Assembly (NCBI GenBank): GCA_040387375.1
Contig: JAZKDW010000023.1
Coordinates: forward strand, 1-64,000
From: JAZKDW01 sp040387375
Lineage (GTDB): Bacteria > Pseudomonadota > Gammaproteobacteria > Burkholderiales > Burkholderiaceae_D
Direction of reading: 5' to 3'
Length of the DNA stretch: 64,000 bases
Under the pieces are notes generated by a model that was not told where the DNA came from, did not search any database, and saw nothing but the letters and a program-made list of their open reading frames with translations. Shown here one piece after another: positions 48,373-56,592 of the stretch. Made by a program: the position numbers and the translations under genes. Each line of letters begins with the position of its first letter. Position 1 is the first letter of the stretch.

Positions 48373-49124
48373 GGCTTGAGTCCGTTTTCACTTTTGTAGC
48401 ACGCGATCGCTTGCCTCACCGGGCCGTCGAAAATCAATTCGCCGTGATGGAACACCAGTCCGCGTTCGCACAATGACTGGAGGGCGCCAAAATCATGGGA
48501 TGCCAGGATCAGGATTTCCGACTGTTCGATCAGCTGGCCGATGCGCTGTTTTGCTTTCGCCATGAAACTGGCATCGCCGGCGCCGATCACTTCGTCCAGC
48601 AAAAGCACATCGCCGCCGACTGCGGTGGAGATCGCAAATGCAAGCCTGACCTGCATGCCTGCCGAATAGGTCTTGATCGGATAGTCGATGAACTCGCCGA
48701 GGCCCGCAAAGGCAATCACTTCTTCCTCGACTTCGCGCATGAAGCGCGGCGACAGGCCAAGCAGAAGGCCGCGATAGAGGATGTTTTCACGTCCGCTCGC
48801 ATCCGGTTCGAAACCCAGGCTCAGGTCGAACAGGGAACGCACGGTGCCTTCGACGGTGCGTGTGCCCGCCGAGATCGGATACAGGCCAGCCACCATCTTC
48901 AGGAAGGTGCTTTTGCCGGCGCCGTTATGCCCGAGCAAACCGACACGCTCACCGGCGCGGATGTCCACGCTGATGTTCTTCAGCGCATGAACGTCCTGCA
49001 CCTCCGACCGGTTGCGCTTCGACGTCGCGAGGCCAAACAGCATCGATTTGAGTGAACGTTCCTTGAACGCGATTGACGAGTAGACGAGGTCTACGCCTTG
49101 TAGCAATATACGATTGGCGCTCAT
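48369..49124 (-). CDS. wzt: ABC-2 polysaccharide exporter ATPase, short Wzt
   Basis: 251 residues. Walker A 'GLLGHNGAGKSTFLK', signature 'TYSAGMQVRLAFAI', Walker B 'VLLLDEVIGAGD'. The N-terminus with 'LKSMLFG' ahead of the Walker A is typical of Wzt/TagH proteins. The chain ends after the nucleotide-binding domain, so the C-terminal carbohydrate-binding domain found in about 400-residue Wzt proteins is absent. It pairs with the permease, whose stop overlaps its start by four bases. Confidence 0.93.
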   Translation of the reverse strand: MSANRILLQGVDLVYSSIAFKERSLKSMLFGLATSKRNRSEVQDVHALKNISVDIRAGERVGLLGHNGAGKSTFLKMVAGLYPISAGTRTVEGTVRSLFDLSLGFEPDASGRENILYRGLLLGLSPRFMREVEEEVIAFAGLGEFIDYPIKTYSAGMQVRLAFAISTAVGGDVLLLDEVIGAGDASFMAKAKQRIGQLIEQSEILILASHDFGALQSLCERGLVFHHGELIFDGPVRQAIACYKSENGLKP

Positions 49125-49903
49125 AAATAAAAGATTATTTTCCTTTCCGCGTTGCGGCCAAGCAGCCACGCCAGCAGCATCAGCACCACGATGGCGCCAA
49201 TGCAGTAGGCGAAATTTTCGGCGCTGGGCCAGTGCCCCTGAAGCAGCGGCGCACGAACAATCTGCAGCAGGTGATAGATGGGGTTGTAGTCGACCAGTCC
49301 GTGCAGATCGCCGCCGCGGAAAACCTTGGCTTCGAAGTAGATCGGCGATATCAGCCAGAGCGCCTGGAATACGAGGGCAAGCGCATGCGGCACGTCGCGA
49401 AAGCGTGTGCCGACATATGCCAGGGCGGTGGCGAGTGGCCAGGCGATCAGGGCAACGATGGGGAAAATCAGCAGCGCCGCCAGCCAATGCCATCCAAAGT
49501 TCTGGGGTGCGACAAGCAGGACCCAGGTGATCAGGCCGGTACTGGCCAGCATCAGCACCATGAGGTTGGTGAGCGTCGTGCGCAATGTATAAATTGCCAA
49601 GGGGTGACGGCACTGCTTGATGTAGGCATCCGCCTGCGCGAAAGCAAGGGAGCCGCCGATGGCGGTGGCGGTAACGAATTCCCACACCACCATGCCCGAC
49701 AAAATATAGGGCGCGTACTGCAGCACATCGGACTTGAATATTTTTCCAAAAACTATCGCTAGCAGCAGGGTCATGCCCAGTGGCTGAAGAATCGACCAGA
49801 AAATGCCCAGGAAAGATCGTCGCCATCGTGCGCGCAGGTCGGCCAGCGAAAGATGGGTCCAGAAATGGCGCGCGTTCCAGATCCCGGAAATATAGGCGCT
49901 CAT
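49121..49903 (-). CDS. wzm: ABC-2 polysaccharide exporter permease Wzm
   Basis: 260 residues, about six membrane helices. 'LSLADLRARWRRSFLGIFWS' at the N-terminus and 'SPIYFEAKVF' followed by 'NPIYHLLQIVRAPLLQGHWP' near the C-terminus are characteristic of Wzm/RfbA/KpsM-type permeases. With Wzt it exports a lipid-linked polysaccharide across the inner membrane. It lies 27 bases after the aminotransferase gene, inside the operon. Confidence 0.94.
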   Translation of the reverse strand: MSAYISGIWNARHFWTHLSLADLRARWRRSFLGIFWSILQPLGMTLLLAIVFGKIFKSDVLQYAPYILSGMVVWEFVTATAIGGSLAFAQADAYIKQCRHPLAIYTLRTTLTNLMVLMLASTGLITWVLLVAPQNFGWHWLAALLIFPIVALIAWPLATALAYVGTRFRDVPHALALVFQALWLISPIYFEAKVFRGGDLHGLVDYNPIYHLLQIVRAPLLQGHWPSAENFAYCIGAIVVLMLLAWLLGRNAERKIIFYL

Positions 49904-49930
49904 TTCAGGTTCTTCCAGTCCGGGCCGGAA

Positions 49931-51082
49931 TCAGAGCGAGCGCAACAACCCATCTGCCTCCCCTTCGAGTTCTTTCGCATCCAGGAAGTGCGTTTGTTCA
50001 TTGTCGAAGAACTGGCCTATCGCAGCGCAGACTTCCTGCACATCGGCGTGGGTCAGCGCCGGATAGCTCGGCAGATTGATCCCGCGGGCGCTGAGCGATT
50101 CGGCCACCGGGAACGAACTGTTTGCTGCGTATGGGGGCAAGGTATGCGCGGGATAAAACAAAGGACGTGTTTCAATGCCGGCTGCCTTCAGATGCTCCCG
50201 CAGGGGCTGACGTTGCATGCCATGATTGAGCAGGATGGAACACATCCAGTACGAATGGCGAGTGCCGTCGATTTCATCATGCGTCTTCAGCGGCAAGCCC
50301 TGCAGTTCCTCGCGGTACCAGCCGGCGATACGCCGCTTTTTCTCCAGGATCGCGTCGGCATGCTCCAGTTGCGCCAGCCCGATGGCGGCGCAGATGTTGG
50401 TCATCCGATAGTTGTAGGCGACGATGTCGTGCCAGTATTCCCGCACCCGCGATACGCCCTGGGTCTTGAGATGGCAGGCCTTCTCGAATAATTCCGGGTT
50501 GCTGGTGACAACCATGCCGCCTTCACCGGTCGTGATGGTTTTGTTGCCATAGAAACTGAATGAGGCGATATCGCCGAAACTGCCGACATGCTGATTGTTG
50601 TAATAGGTGCCGAACGCTTCCGCGCAGTCTTCAATCAGGTAAAGCTTGTGCTCCTTGCAAATATTGACCAGTTGTTCCATGTCGCAAGGCAGGCCGTACA
50701 GGTGGACCGCCATGACTGCTCTGGTGCGCGGCGTAATCTTGCGCACGATATCGGCAGGATCCATTTGCCAGGTGGCGCGGACGGAATCCACAAAGACGGG
50801 TGTGGCGCCGGTTTGCACGATGGTATTGACCGATGCGATATACGTCAGCGTCGGCACAATGATTTCGTCGCCTGGCCCGAGGCCGAGGGCCGCCAGCGCA
50901 AGGTGAATCGCAACCGTGCCGTTGCACACTCCGGTTGCGTGCCTTGCCTCGACATAGTGTGCAAACTGGTGTTCGAATCTGACGATGAATTCGCCCTTGG
51001 ACGAAATCCAGGACGAATCAAGGCATTGATTGACATACTCTTTTTCGCGCCCGGTCAGGTACGGCTGGTACACAGGAATCAT
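49931..51082 (-). CDS. DegT/DnrJ/EryC1 aminotransferase, GDP-perosamine synthase-like
   Basis: 383 residues from ATG 51082 (GTG 51094 possible). PLP lysine in 'FSFYGNKTITTGEGGMVV'; 'YLIEDCAEAFGTYYNNQHVG' holds the cofactor Asp. The start 'MIPVYQPYLTGREKEYVNQC' followed by 'LDSSWISSKGEFI' resembles perosamine synthases (RfbE/Per), which make GDP-perosamine from GDP-4-keto-6-deoxymannose. It heads the operon; the partner GDP-mannose 4,6-dehydratase is not in the window. PglD-type UDP-sugar pathways use related aminotransferases, so the sugar is a strong guess, not proof. Confidence 0.9.
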   Translation of the reverse strand: MIPVYQPYLTGREKEYVNQCLDSSWISSKGEFIVRFEHQFAHYVEARHATGVCNGTVAIHLALAALGLGPGDEIIVPTLTYIASVNTIVQTGATPVFVDSVRATWQMDPADIVRKITPRTRAVMAVHLYGLPCDMEQLVNICKEHKLYLIEDCAEAFGTYYNNQHVGSFGDIASFSFYGNKTITTGEGGMVVTSNPELFEKACHLKTQGVSRVREYWHDIVAYNYRMTNICAAIGLAQLEHADAILEKKRRIAGWYREELQGLPLKTHDEIDGTRHSYWMCSILLNHGMQRQPLREHLKAAGIETRPLFYPAHTLPPYAANSSFPVAESLSARGINLPSYPALTHADVQEVCAAIGQFFDNEQTHFLDAKELEGEADGLLRSL

Positions 51083-51270
51083 GGTTGTTCTCACGTAGAC
51101 GCACTTCCAGTAAAACTTGCAATTTCACTAAAAGTATCCTGTTACCGCGCGGCCTCCTTGACGCGCCGCAATCGCGGCGCATTGAATGAATAAATCGTGT
51201 TTAACGAAAGGGGTTTGTCGTAATAGCGCCGCAGAATGCCGTGGCAATTAGCCAATCATGCGTGGGGGGA

Positions 51271-51687
51271 TCAGCCGTAGGCACCGCCTGTATAAAGCAG
51301 GTCAAAGGTGCGGGCAAGCAACGCGATCAGAGCGGTGGCGCCGATCGCGAGCGTCAGCACCATTACAATAGGGATCGGCCAGCCTGAGTCCGATACCCGG
51401 CCAGAGTCCCGGTTGTGGAGCGCATCCCACTTGTCGTCCGGACTGAGACCGATGACGAAGGTTTCGATGAAACCCGCCAGCACGGAGACAAGGAAGGGCA
51501 TTCCCGAAAAAATCAAGGGCAGGTCGCGGGCGGAAAACATGATCAGCAGCGACAGAGGCAAACTCGCGACATGCAGCCAGCCCCATGTATCTTTCCAGCC
51601 GTATAAGTAAAAACGATGGAAACCCAATCCGCCAGTCAGGAGGGCAAGCAAGGAGGCGAAGGTTTTATTTTTGTGGCGAGTGACCAT
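51271..51687 (-). CDS. TM2-domain membrane protein
   Basis: 138 residues. The N-terminal TM2 motif 'SLLALLTGGLGFHRFYLYGW' is clear, with two further hydrophobic segments (about 42-75) and a C-terminal helix (about 105-128). The role of TM2 proteins in bacteria is not established. It is a lone gene upstream of the polysaccharide operon on the same strand, with 188 bases to the aminotransferase start. Confidence 0.85.
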   Translation of the reverse strand: MVTRHKNKTFASLLALLTGGLGFHRFYLYGWKDTWGWLHVASLPLSLLIMFSARDLPLIFSGMPFLVSVLAGFIETFVIGLSPDDKWDALHNRDSGRVSDSGWPIPIVMVLTLAIGATALIALLARTFDLLYTGGAYG

Positions 51688-51996
51688 GGTACGGTGATCC
51701 AGACAAGGAAAATGAGAAGTAGTTTGCCGTAAATAGGGATTCGGAAATTATCAGATATGCATGATTTTCGGGCCGGTAGTTACCAGCAACGGCGAGGCGT
51801 AGTGTGCATCAGCGCGGAAGTCAAAGCAATGCGCCGGGCCGACCGATTTCGCTGGCCGGTCCGGTCTCATTATGGAAGTGCTTGATTTCACAACAAAAAC
51901 CCCCGCAAGAATGCCTGATTAAAGTTGCGGCCAGATGTCAAACTACGCTATAATTTGCGGCTTTTTCCGTCTTCGAAACACTTATTTGGAAATATT
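51688..51996. other. 309-bp non-coding region upstream of rpsP
   Basis: No gene is seen. The region carries an imperfect GC-rich hairpin near 51836-51870 and the likely rpsP promoter (TATAAT at 51949-51954, with TTGCGG at 51925-51930 as a weak -35, 18-bp spacer). Confidence 0.5.
51925..51954 (+). promoter_or_regulatory. promoter of the rpsP-rimM-trmD-rplS operon
   Basis: TATAAT (51949-51954) lies 42 bases before the rpsP ATG. TTGCGG at 51925-51930 is a partial -35 match at 18 bp. Confidence 0.5.
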
Positions 51997-52251
51997 ATGG
52001 TCGTTATTCGTTTAGCTCGTGGAGGCGCCAAGAAGCGCCCGTTCTTCAATATCGTTGCTGCTGATTCGCGCAATCGCCGCGATGGCCGCTTCATTGAGCG
52101 TATCGGTTTTTACAATCCGGTTGCTTCCGGTAATGAAGAATCTGTCCGCATTGCACAGGATCGCCTGACGTACTGGCAAGGCGTAGGCGCACAATTGTCG
52201 CCGACCGTTGCCCGTCTGGTGAACCAGTCCGCGAAAAAAGCGGCTGTTTAA
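51997..52251 (+). CDS. rpsP: 30S ribosomal protein S16
   Basis: 84 residues, the family length. 'VVIRLARGGAKKRPFFNIVA' then 'RRDGRFIERIGFYNP' is diagnostic. An assembly protein of the 30S body. It opens the classic rpsP-rimM-trmD-rplS operon. Confidence 0.98.
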   Translation: MVVIRLARGGAKKRPFFNIVAADSRNRRDGRFIERIGFYNPVASGNEESVRIAQDRLTYWQGVGAQLSPTVARLVNQSAKKAAV

Positions 52252-52252
52252 T

Positions 52253-52819
52253 TTGGCAACAAGCTTGTCGCACAAGACTGCATCGGGAGTTCAGATCCCC
52301 GAAGATCTGGTGTTGGTTGGCTATGTGTCGGGCGCCTATGGCATCAATGGCTGGATACGGATCAAACCCTATTCCGCGGATGCCGATGCGCTGCTGAACG
52401 CAAAAACATGGTGGCTGGATAAGCCAGACATGCATGATGTCGAGATGATGCAAGCCAAGATTCACGGCGAGGATGTGGTGGCCCAGTTGATGGGTGTGGT
52501 TGGCCGCGATGCGGCCGAAGCGCTCAAGGGCACGGCGGTACAGATTCGCCGCAGCCATTTTCCAGCGCTCTCCACGGATGAATATTACTGGGTCGATCTG
52601 ATCGGCCTGGCAGTTGAAAACCTGAAGGGCGAACAACTGGGAGTCGTCAACGACCTGATGGATTACGGTGCGCATCCGATTTTGCGGGTAGCTGTGCCGG
52701 CACTTCCCGATAGTGAAAAAGCACCATCCGAATTGCTGATTCCCTTCGTTGACCAGTTTGTAAAAACAGTCGACCAGGCGGCAAAAAAGATTACGGTGGA
52801 CTGGGAGCTGGACTATTAG
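52253..52819 (+). CDS. rimM: 16S rRNA processing protein RimM
   Basis: 188 residues. 'VLVGYVSGAYGINGWIRIKP' is the RimM N-terminal motif and 'EYYWVDLIGLAVENLKGEQL' begins the PRC-barrel; 'LIPFVDQFVKTVD' is near the C-terminus. It helps 30S maturation through S19 binding. The only early start is a TTG one base after the rpsP stop, with no Shine-Dalgarno, so translation probably depends on coupling to rpsP. Confidence 0.95.
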   Translation: MATSLSHKTASGVQIPEDLVLVGYVSGAYGINGWIRIKPYSADADALLNAKTWWLDKPDMHDVEMMQAKIHGEDVVAQLMGVVGRDAAEALKGTAVQIRRSHFPALSTDEYYWVDLIGLAVENLKGEQLGVVNDLMDYGAHPILRVAVPALPDSEKAPSELLIPFVDQFVKTVDQAAKKITVDWELDY

Positions 52820-52854
52820 CGTGTTGTTGCAGACGTTTTTGGGTGGGACACGAG

Positions 52855-53601
52855 ATGCAATTTGATGTCGTAACGCTGTTCCCTGAAATGTTCACCGCGC
52901 TGACCCAGTCGGGCATTACCCGGCGAGCATTTGAGCAGAAAAAATGTGATCTGGCGCTCTGGAATCCGCGCGATTTCACCAGCGACAATCACAGGACGGT
53001 CGATGACCGGCCATATGGCGGCGGTCCAGGCATGGTGATGCTGGCCAAGCCGCTGGAGGCAGCGCTTGCCGCAGCCAGGGCCCGTCAGGCTGGACAGGGA
53101 TTGACGGCGCCGCGCGTGATCTATCTGTCGCCGCAAGGCCAGCCGCTCACACATCAGCGCGTGATGCAGCTGACTTCGGAGCCGGGCCTGGTGTTGTTGT
53201 GCGGACGTTATGAGGCGGTTGATCAGCGTTTGCTCGACCGCTGCGTCGATGAAGAAATCAGCCTTGGCGATTTTGTGCTGTCGGGTGGTGAATTACCGGC
53301 GATGGCGTTGATGGATGCGGTGATCCGGCAATTGCCGGGTGTGTTGCACGATGATGCGTCGGCAGTCGAAGACAGTTTTGTCAATGGCTTGCTGGATTAT
53401 CCGCATTACACGCGGCCGGAAAATTATGAAGGTGTCGCAGTGCCGCCGGTGTTAATGGGTGGCCACCACGCCGACATTGTAAAATGGCGCCGTGAGCGGG
53501 CGCTGGAAGTAACGGCAAAAAAGCGGCCGGACCTGATTCCGGCAGTGCGCGCAGCGGGATTGCTTAGCGCGGCTGACGAAAAGTTTTTAAAGAATTTGTA
53601 G
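52855..53601 (+). CDS. trmD: tRNA (guanine-37-N1)-methyltransferase
   Basis: 248 residues from ATG 52855. The trefoil-knot SAM site is visible ('VIYLSPQGQPLTHQ', 'LLCGRYEAVDQRLL', 'SLGDFVLSGGELPAMALMDA') and the N-terminus 'MQFDVVTLFPEMFTALTQSG' is standard. It methylates G37 of tRNAs reading CNN and related codons to prevent frameshifting. It lies 35 bases after rimM. Confidence 0.98.
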   Translation: MQFDVVTLFPEMFTALTQSGITRRAFEQKKCDLALWNPRDFTSDNHRTVDDRPYGGGPGMVMLAKPLEAALAAARARQAGQGLTAPRVIYLSPQGQPLTHQRVMQLTSEPGLVLLCGRYEAVDQRLLDRCVDEEISLGDFVLSGGELPAMALMDAVIRQLPGVLHDDASAVEDSFVNGLLDYPHYTRPENYEGVAVPPVLMGGHHADIVKWRRERALEVTAKKRPDLIPAVRAAGLLSAADEKFLKNL

Positions 53602-53735
53602 CAGGGCCTTTGTAGTATCGAGCAGGCGCGGTTTATATAACAAGTAGTCAGCGCCTGCATGAATAACCCCATCCTCTACTGGGCAAAAACGGTTTATGAC
53701 AACCAGCGCCAGCAAGATGGTTTTTGGAGCGTAAA

Positions 53736-54122
53736 ATGAACTTGATTCAAACACTTGAGCAAGAAGAAATTGCTCGTCTCGCCAAGAGCATCCCTGACTT
53801 TGCCCCTGGCGATACCGTCGTTGTCAACGTTAACGTCGTTGAAGGCACACGCAAGCGTGCCCAGGCTTATGAAGGTGTCGTGATCTCACGCCGCAATCGC
53901 GGCCTGAACTCCAACTTCATCGTGCGCAAGATTTCGTCCGGTGAAGGCGTCGAGCGTACGTTTCAGCTGTATTCCCCGCTGATCGCCTCGATTGAAGTCA
54001 AGCGCCGCGGTGATGTGCGCCGCGCCAAGCTGTATTATCTGCGTGAGCGTTCGGGCAAATCGGCGCGTATCAAGGAAAAGCTGCCAAACCGTCGCGCAAC
54101 CGCGAAATCCACGGCAGCGTAA
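53736..54122 (+). CDS. rplS: 50S ribosomal protein L19
   Basis: 128 residues from ATG 53736 with GGAG upstream. 'FAPGDTVVVNVNVVEGTRKR', 'QAYEGVVISRRNRGLNSNFI' and 'RRAKLYYLRERSGKSARIKE' are diagnostic. It sits at the 30S-50S interface. It is the last gene of the operon; the terminator follows within 12 bases of the stop. Confidence 0.98.
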   Translation: MNLIQTLEQEEIARLAKSIPDFAPGDTVVVNVNVVEGTRKRAQAYEGVVISRRNRGLNSNFIVRKISSGEGVERTFQLYSPLIASIEVKRRGDVRRAKLYYLRERSGKSARIKEKLPNRRATAKSTAA

Positions 54123-54133
54123 TCGCCGGCGGC

Positions 54134-54175
54134 TGAATGCAAAAGGGGCACCCGTCGGTGCCCCTTTTTGCATTC
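54134..54175. terminator. strong terminator after rplS
   Basis: The core stem GGGGCACC/GGTGCCCC (54145-54152 and 54157-54164) on a CGTC loop is extended outward by AAAA/TTTTT and then TGAATGC/GCATTCA, giving about 19 bp with one bulged T. It is T-rich on the plus side. Confidence 0.92.
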
Positions 54176-54268
54176 AGTGCCACACTGTTTTACCGCATTC
54201 ATCTTTGATTTTGTCAAAGGCGCCACACGCATTATTCGCACGACCTGTTATCGTACGTAAAGTTTTTG

Positions 54269-54964
54269 ATGAAAGGCCTCTCGGGAACTATCGTGACCAC
54301 ATTGCATTTCGATCCTCAAGTCATTCCGGTTGACTCCCTCGCTGGCGAAGCGGCAATCCAGTCGGAAGTGCTTACCGTCGATTGGCTGCGTTCCCGCTTT
54401 GGCAATCCGCCCGAGTGGATGCCGGAATATACGGCGGAACACCTGCAGCGTCAGTCCGGCGCAGTGCTTACGCCCGCATCGGTGCTGATGCCTATCGTGG
54501 TGCGCGACCACGGGCTGACATTATTGCTGACGCAGCGTACTGCCCACCTGACCGATCATGCCGGGCAGGTCAGTTTTCCCGGCGGCCGCGCCGAGCCCAC
54601 CGATAGCTCCGCGACCGACACCGCCTTGCGCGAGACGGAAGAAGAAGTCGGCCTCGACCGCCGCCATGTGGAAGTGATCGGGAGTTTGCCGGATTACCTG
54701 ACCGGCACCGGTTATCGGGTGACGCCCGTGGTCGGCCTGGTGCATCCGCCATTCGATTTGCGTGCCGATTCGTTTGAAGTGGCCGAGATATTCGAAGTGC
54801 CGCTGGCATTTTTGATGGATGGCATGAATCATCAGCGCCGCACGTTCGCATCGTCAGGCGAGACACCGTCGCGGACTTTTTATACGATGCCCTATGATCG
54901 TTTTTTCATCTGGGGCGCAACCGCCGGCATGCTGCGCAACCTGTTCCATTTTCTGCGGGCGTGA
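54269..54964 (+). CDS. CoA pyrophosphatase-like NUDIX hydrolase (NudL family)
   Basis: 231 residues. The UPF0035/CoA motif and NUDIX box are continuous: 'LTQRTAHLTDHAGQVSFPGG' then 'RAEPTDSSATDTALRETEEE'. Family members cleave CoA or acyl-CoA to 3',5'-ADP and phosphopantetheine. It lies directly downstream of rplS, an order common in Burkholderiales. ATG 54269 is chosen over an in-frame TTG at 54266. Confidence 0.9.
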   Translation: MKGLSGTIVTTLHFDPQVIPVDSLAGEAAIQSEVLTVDWLRSRFGNPPEWMPEYTAEHLQRQSGAVLTPASVLMPIVVRDHGLTLLLTQRTAHLTDHAGQVSFPGGRAEPTDSSATDTALRETEEEVGLDRRHVEVIGSLPDYLTGTGYRVTPVVGLVHPPFDLRADSFEVAEIFEVPLAFLMDGMNHQRRTFASSGETPSRTFYTMPYDRFFIWGATAGMLRNLFHFLRA

Positions 54965-55057
54965 TGGCATCAAATTCCATGCGCTTTTTTCAAGCTTGTT
55001 TGATTCTGATGCTGTGCTGCGTTATCGTATGGGCTGGCTGACTTATATGGCGAATGG

Positions 55058-56014
55058 ATGACTTTTTTTTCTATATTGTGCGCGCTGCTGATCGAACAGC
55101 TCAAACCGCTGCGTGCGGACAATCCGGTGTACGGCGCGGTCAAGGCATATGCATTGCGTGTCGAGGGATGGTTCAACGCCGGCCAGGCCGCCCACGGGCG
55201 GCTGGGATGGGTGGTGATGATGGCCGGACTGGTCGTGCCAACCACCCTGGTGTACTGGCTCTGCACCAAGCTCGGATTTGCCGCTGCGCTCGCCTGGAAT
55301 ATCCTGATTGTTTACCTTACCCTCGGATTTCGCCATTACAGCCACTATTTCACGTCCATCCAGCTTGCGCTGAGTGCCGGCGATGTCGTTGCCGCGCGCT
55401 CTTTGCTGGCGGAGTGGACCAAACAGGACACTACCGGCATGGAGGTCGGCGAGATCTCGCGCGTTGCCGTTGAAAAGGCGCTGATCACCACCCATCGGCA
55501 TGTGTTCGGCGTCTTCTTCTGGTTCCTGATGCCTATCGGCCCCGCCGGTGCGGTGTTATATCGCGTTGCGGAATATCTGGCGCGCGCCTGGAATGAGCCT
55601 GACCACATGAGAAATGAAGCGTTTGGCCGTTTTGCGGCCCAGGCGTTTTACTGGATAGACCTGATTCCCGCGCGCCTCACGGCGACTGCCTTTGCCATTG
55701 TCGGCAATTTCGAAGACGCGATCTATGCATGGCGAAATTTTGCCAGCCGCTGGCAAAATGAAACTGACGGCATCATTCTCACTGCCGGTGGCGGCGCCAT
55801 GGGTGTGCGCCTGGGCACCGCGGCCGAGAATGCCGCGAACATGCTGCCGGCAGACGCCTCGGTCATCGACTCGATGAATATTGAAGGCGATAGTCTGCCC
55901 GGCGAAGAACCGTCGTTGCGGGCATTGCAGAGCACGGTGGGGCTGGTGTGGCGCGCTTTACTGTTATGGATGCTGTTGCTGTTGTTGTTGTCGCTGGCAG
56001 TGTGGATGGGTTAA
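55058..56014 (+). CDS. CobD/CbiB-family membrane protein
   Basis: 318 residues with four or five membrane helices and a last helix of almost pure Leu ('ALLLWMLLLLLLSLAVWM'). 'LCALLIEQLKPL' at the start and 'HRHVFGVFFWFLMPIGPAGA' match the CobD/CbiB-AmpE superfamily. True CobD makes adenosylcobinamide phosphate; this version sits away from cobalamin genes, so the role is probably different. Divergence from CobD is clear enough that I give no symbol. Confidence 0.8.
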   Translation: MTFFSILCALLIEQLKPLRADNPVYGAVKAYALRVEGWFNAGQAAHGRLGWVVMMAGLVVPTTLVYWLCTKLGFAAALAWNILIVYLTLGFRHYSHYFTSIQLALSAGDVVAARSLLAEWTKQDTTGMEVGEISRVAVEKALITTHRHVFGVFFWFLMPIGPAGAVLYRVAEYLARAWNEPDHMRNEAFGRFAAQAFYWIDLIPARLTATAFAIVGNFEDAIYAWRNFASRWQNETDGIILTAGGGAMGVRLGTAAENAANMLPADASVIDSMNIEGDSLPGEEPSLRALQSTVGLVWRALLLWMLLLLLLSLAVWMG

Positions 56015-56080
56015 ATTTTCGCATGTTATTGGGCGGCAGATTCATTTCTCTTGGCCTATTAACTGAAGTCTTCTATAAGA

Positions 56081-56086
56081 TATAAT
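56081..56086 (+). promoter_or_regulatory. -10 element candidate for the DUF3579 gene
   Basis: TATAAT in an AT-rich stretch 83 bases before the DUF3579 start, followed by a GCAA-GAAT-TTGC dyad at 56089-56100. Confidence 0.35.
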
Positions 56087-56168
56087 ATGCAAGAATTTGC
56101 AAATCCTGCAGTCCTACAATGACGGCAGGAAATTTCATACCTACTTGCTACCAGAACAAGCTTCATTA

Positions 56169-56513
56169 ATGGCCGATCCCGTTAAAGCCGAGAAACCACC
56201 TTCCCGCGAATTTTTCATTCAGGGGCTGACCAGCGACGGCAAGCAATTCCGTCCCAGCGACTGGGCCGAACGTTTGTGTGGTGTCATGGCATGCTTCCGG
56301 CCTGAGGGCTCAGGCGGTCCTAATGCCCACTTGAAATATTCCCCTTATGTACGGCCCACATTGCTCGGCAATATCAAGTCGGTCGTTGTCAACGAAGACC
56401 TGCGCGAGATCGAACCGCTGGCTTATCATTTCGTGATGAATTTTGCGAAAGACAATGACTTGCAAATAGTTGCCGCCTGCCTGTTGCCGGAACCCGGCGA
56501 ACAGAAATCCTGA
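56169..56513 (+). CDS. DUF3579 family protein
   Basis: 114 residues from ATG 56169. 'FFIQGLTSDGKQFRPSDWAE' then 'RLCGVMACFRP' is the signature of DUF3579, a small betaproteobacterial protein of unknown function. 'KYSPYVRPTLLGNIKSVVVN' is also conserved. It is cytosolic. An upstream in-frame TTG (56097) would add 24 unconserved residues. Confidence 0.88.
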   Translation: MADPVKAEKPPSREFFIQGLTSDGKQFRPSDWAERLCGVMACFRPEGSGGPNAHLKYSPYVRPTLLGNIKSVVVNEDLREIEPLAYHFVMNFAKDNDLQIVAACLLPEPGEQKS

Positions 56514-56592
56514 ACGACCGGCTGCAGCCATGCGAGATGGTTCGGCGGTAACATGGGAGGCGGATCGGCCATCGGCACAGGGAGAAACAGCA

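Noticed and set aside
51095..51270. ops/JUMPstart element ahead of the polysaccharide operon
   Set aside because: No GGCGGTAG-type core is present on the operon strand; only a short GC-rich dyad (51163-51180) without a T tract.
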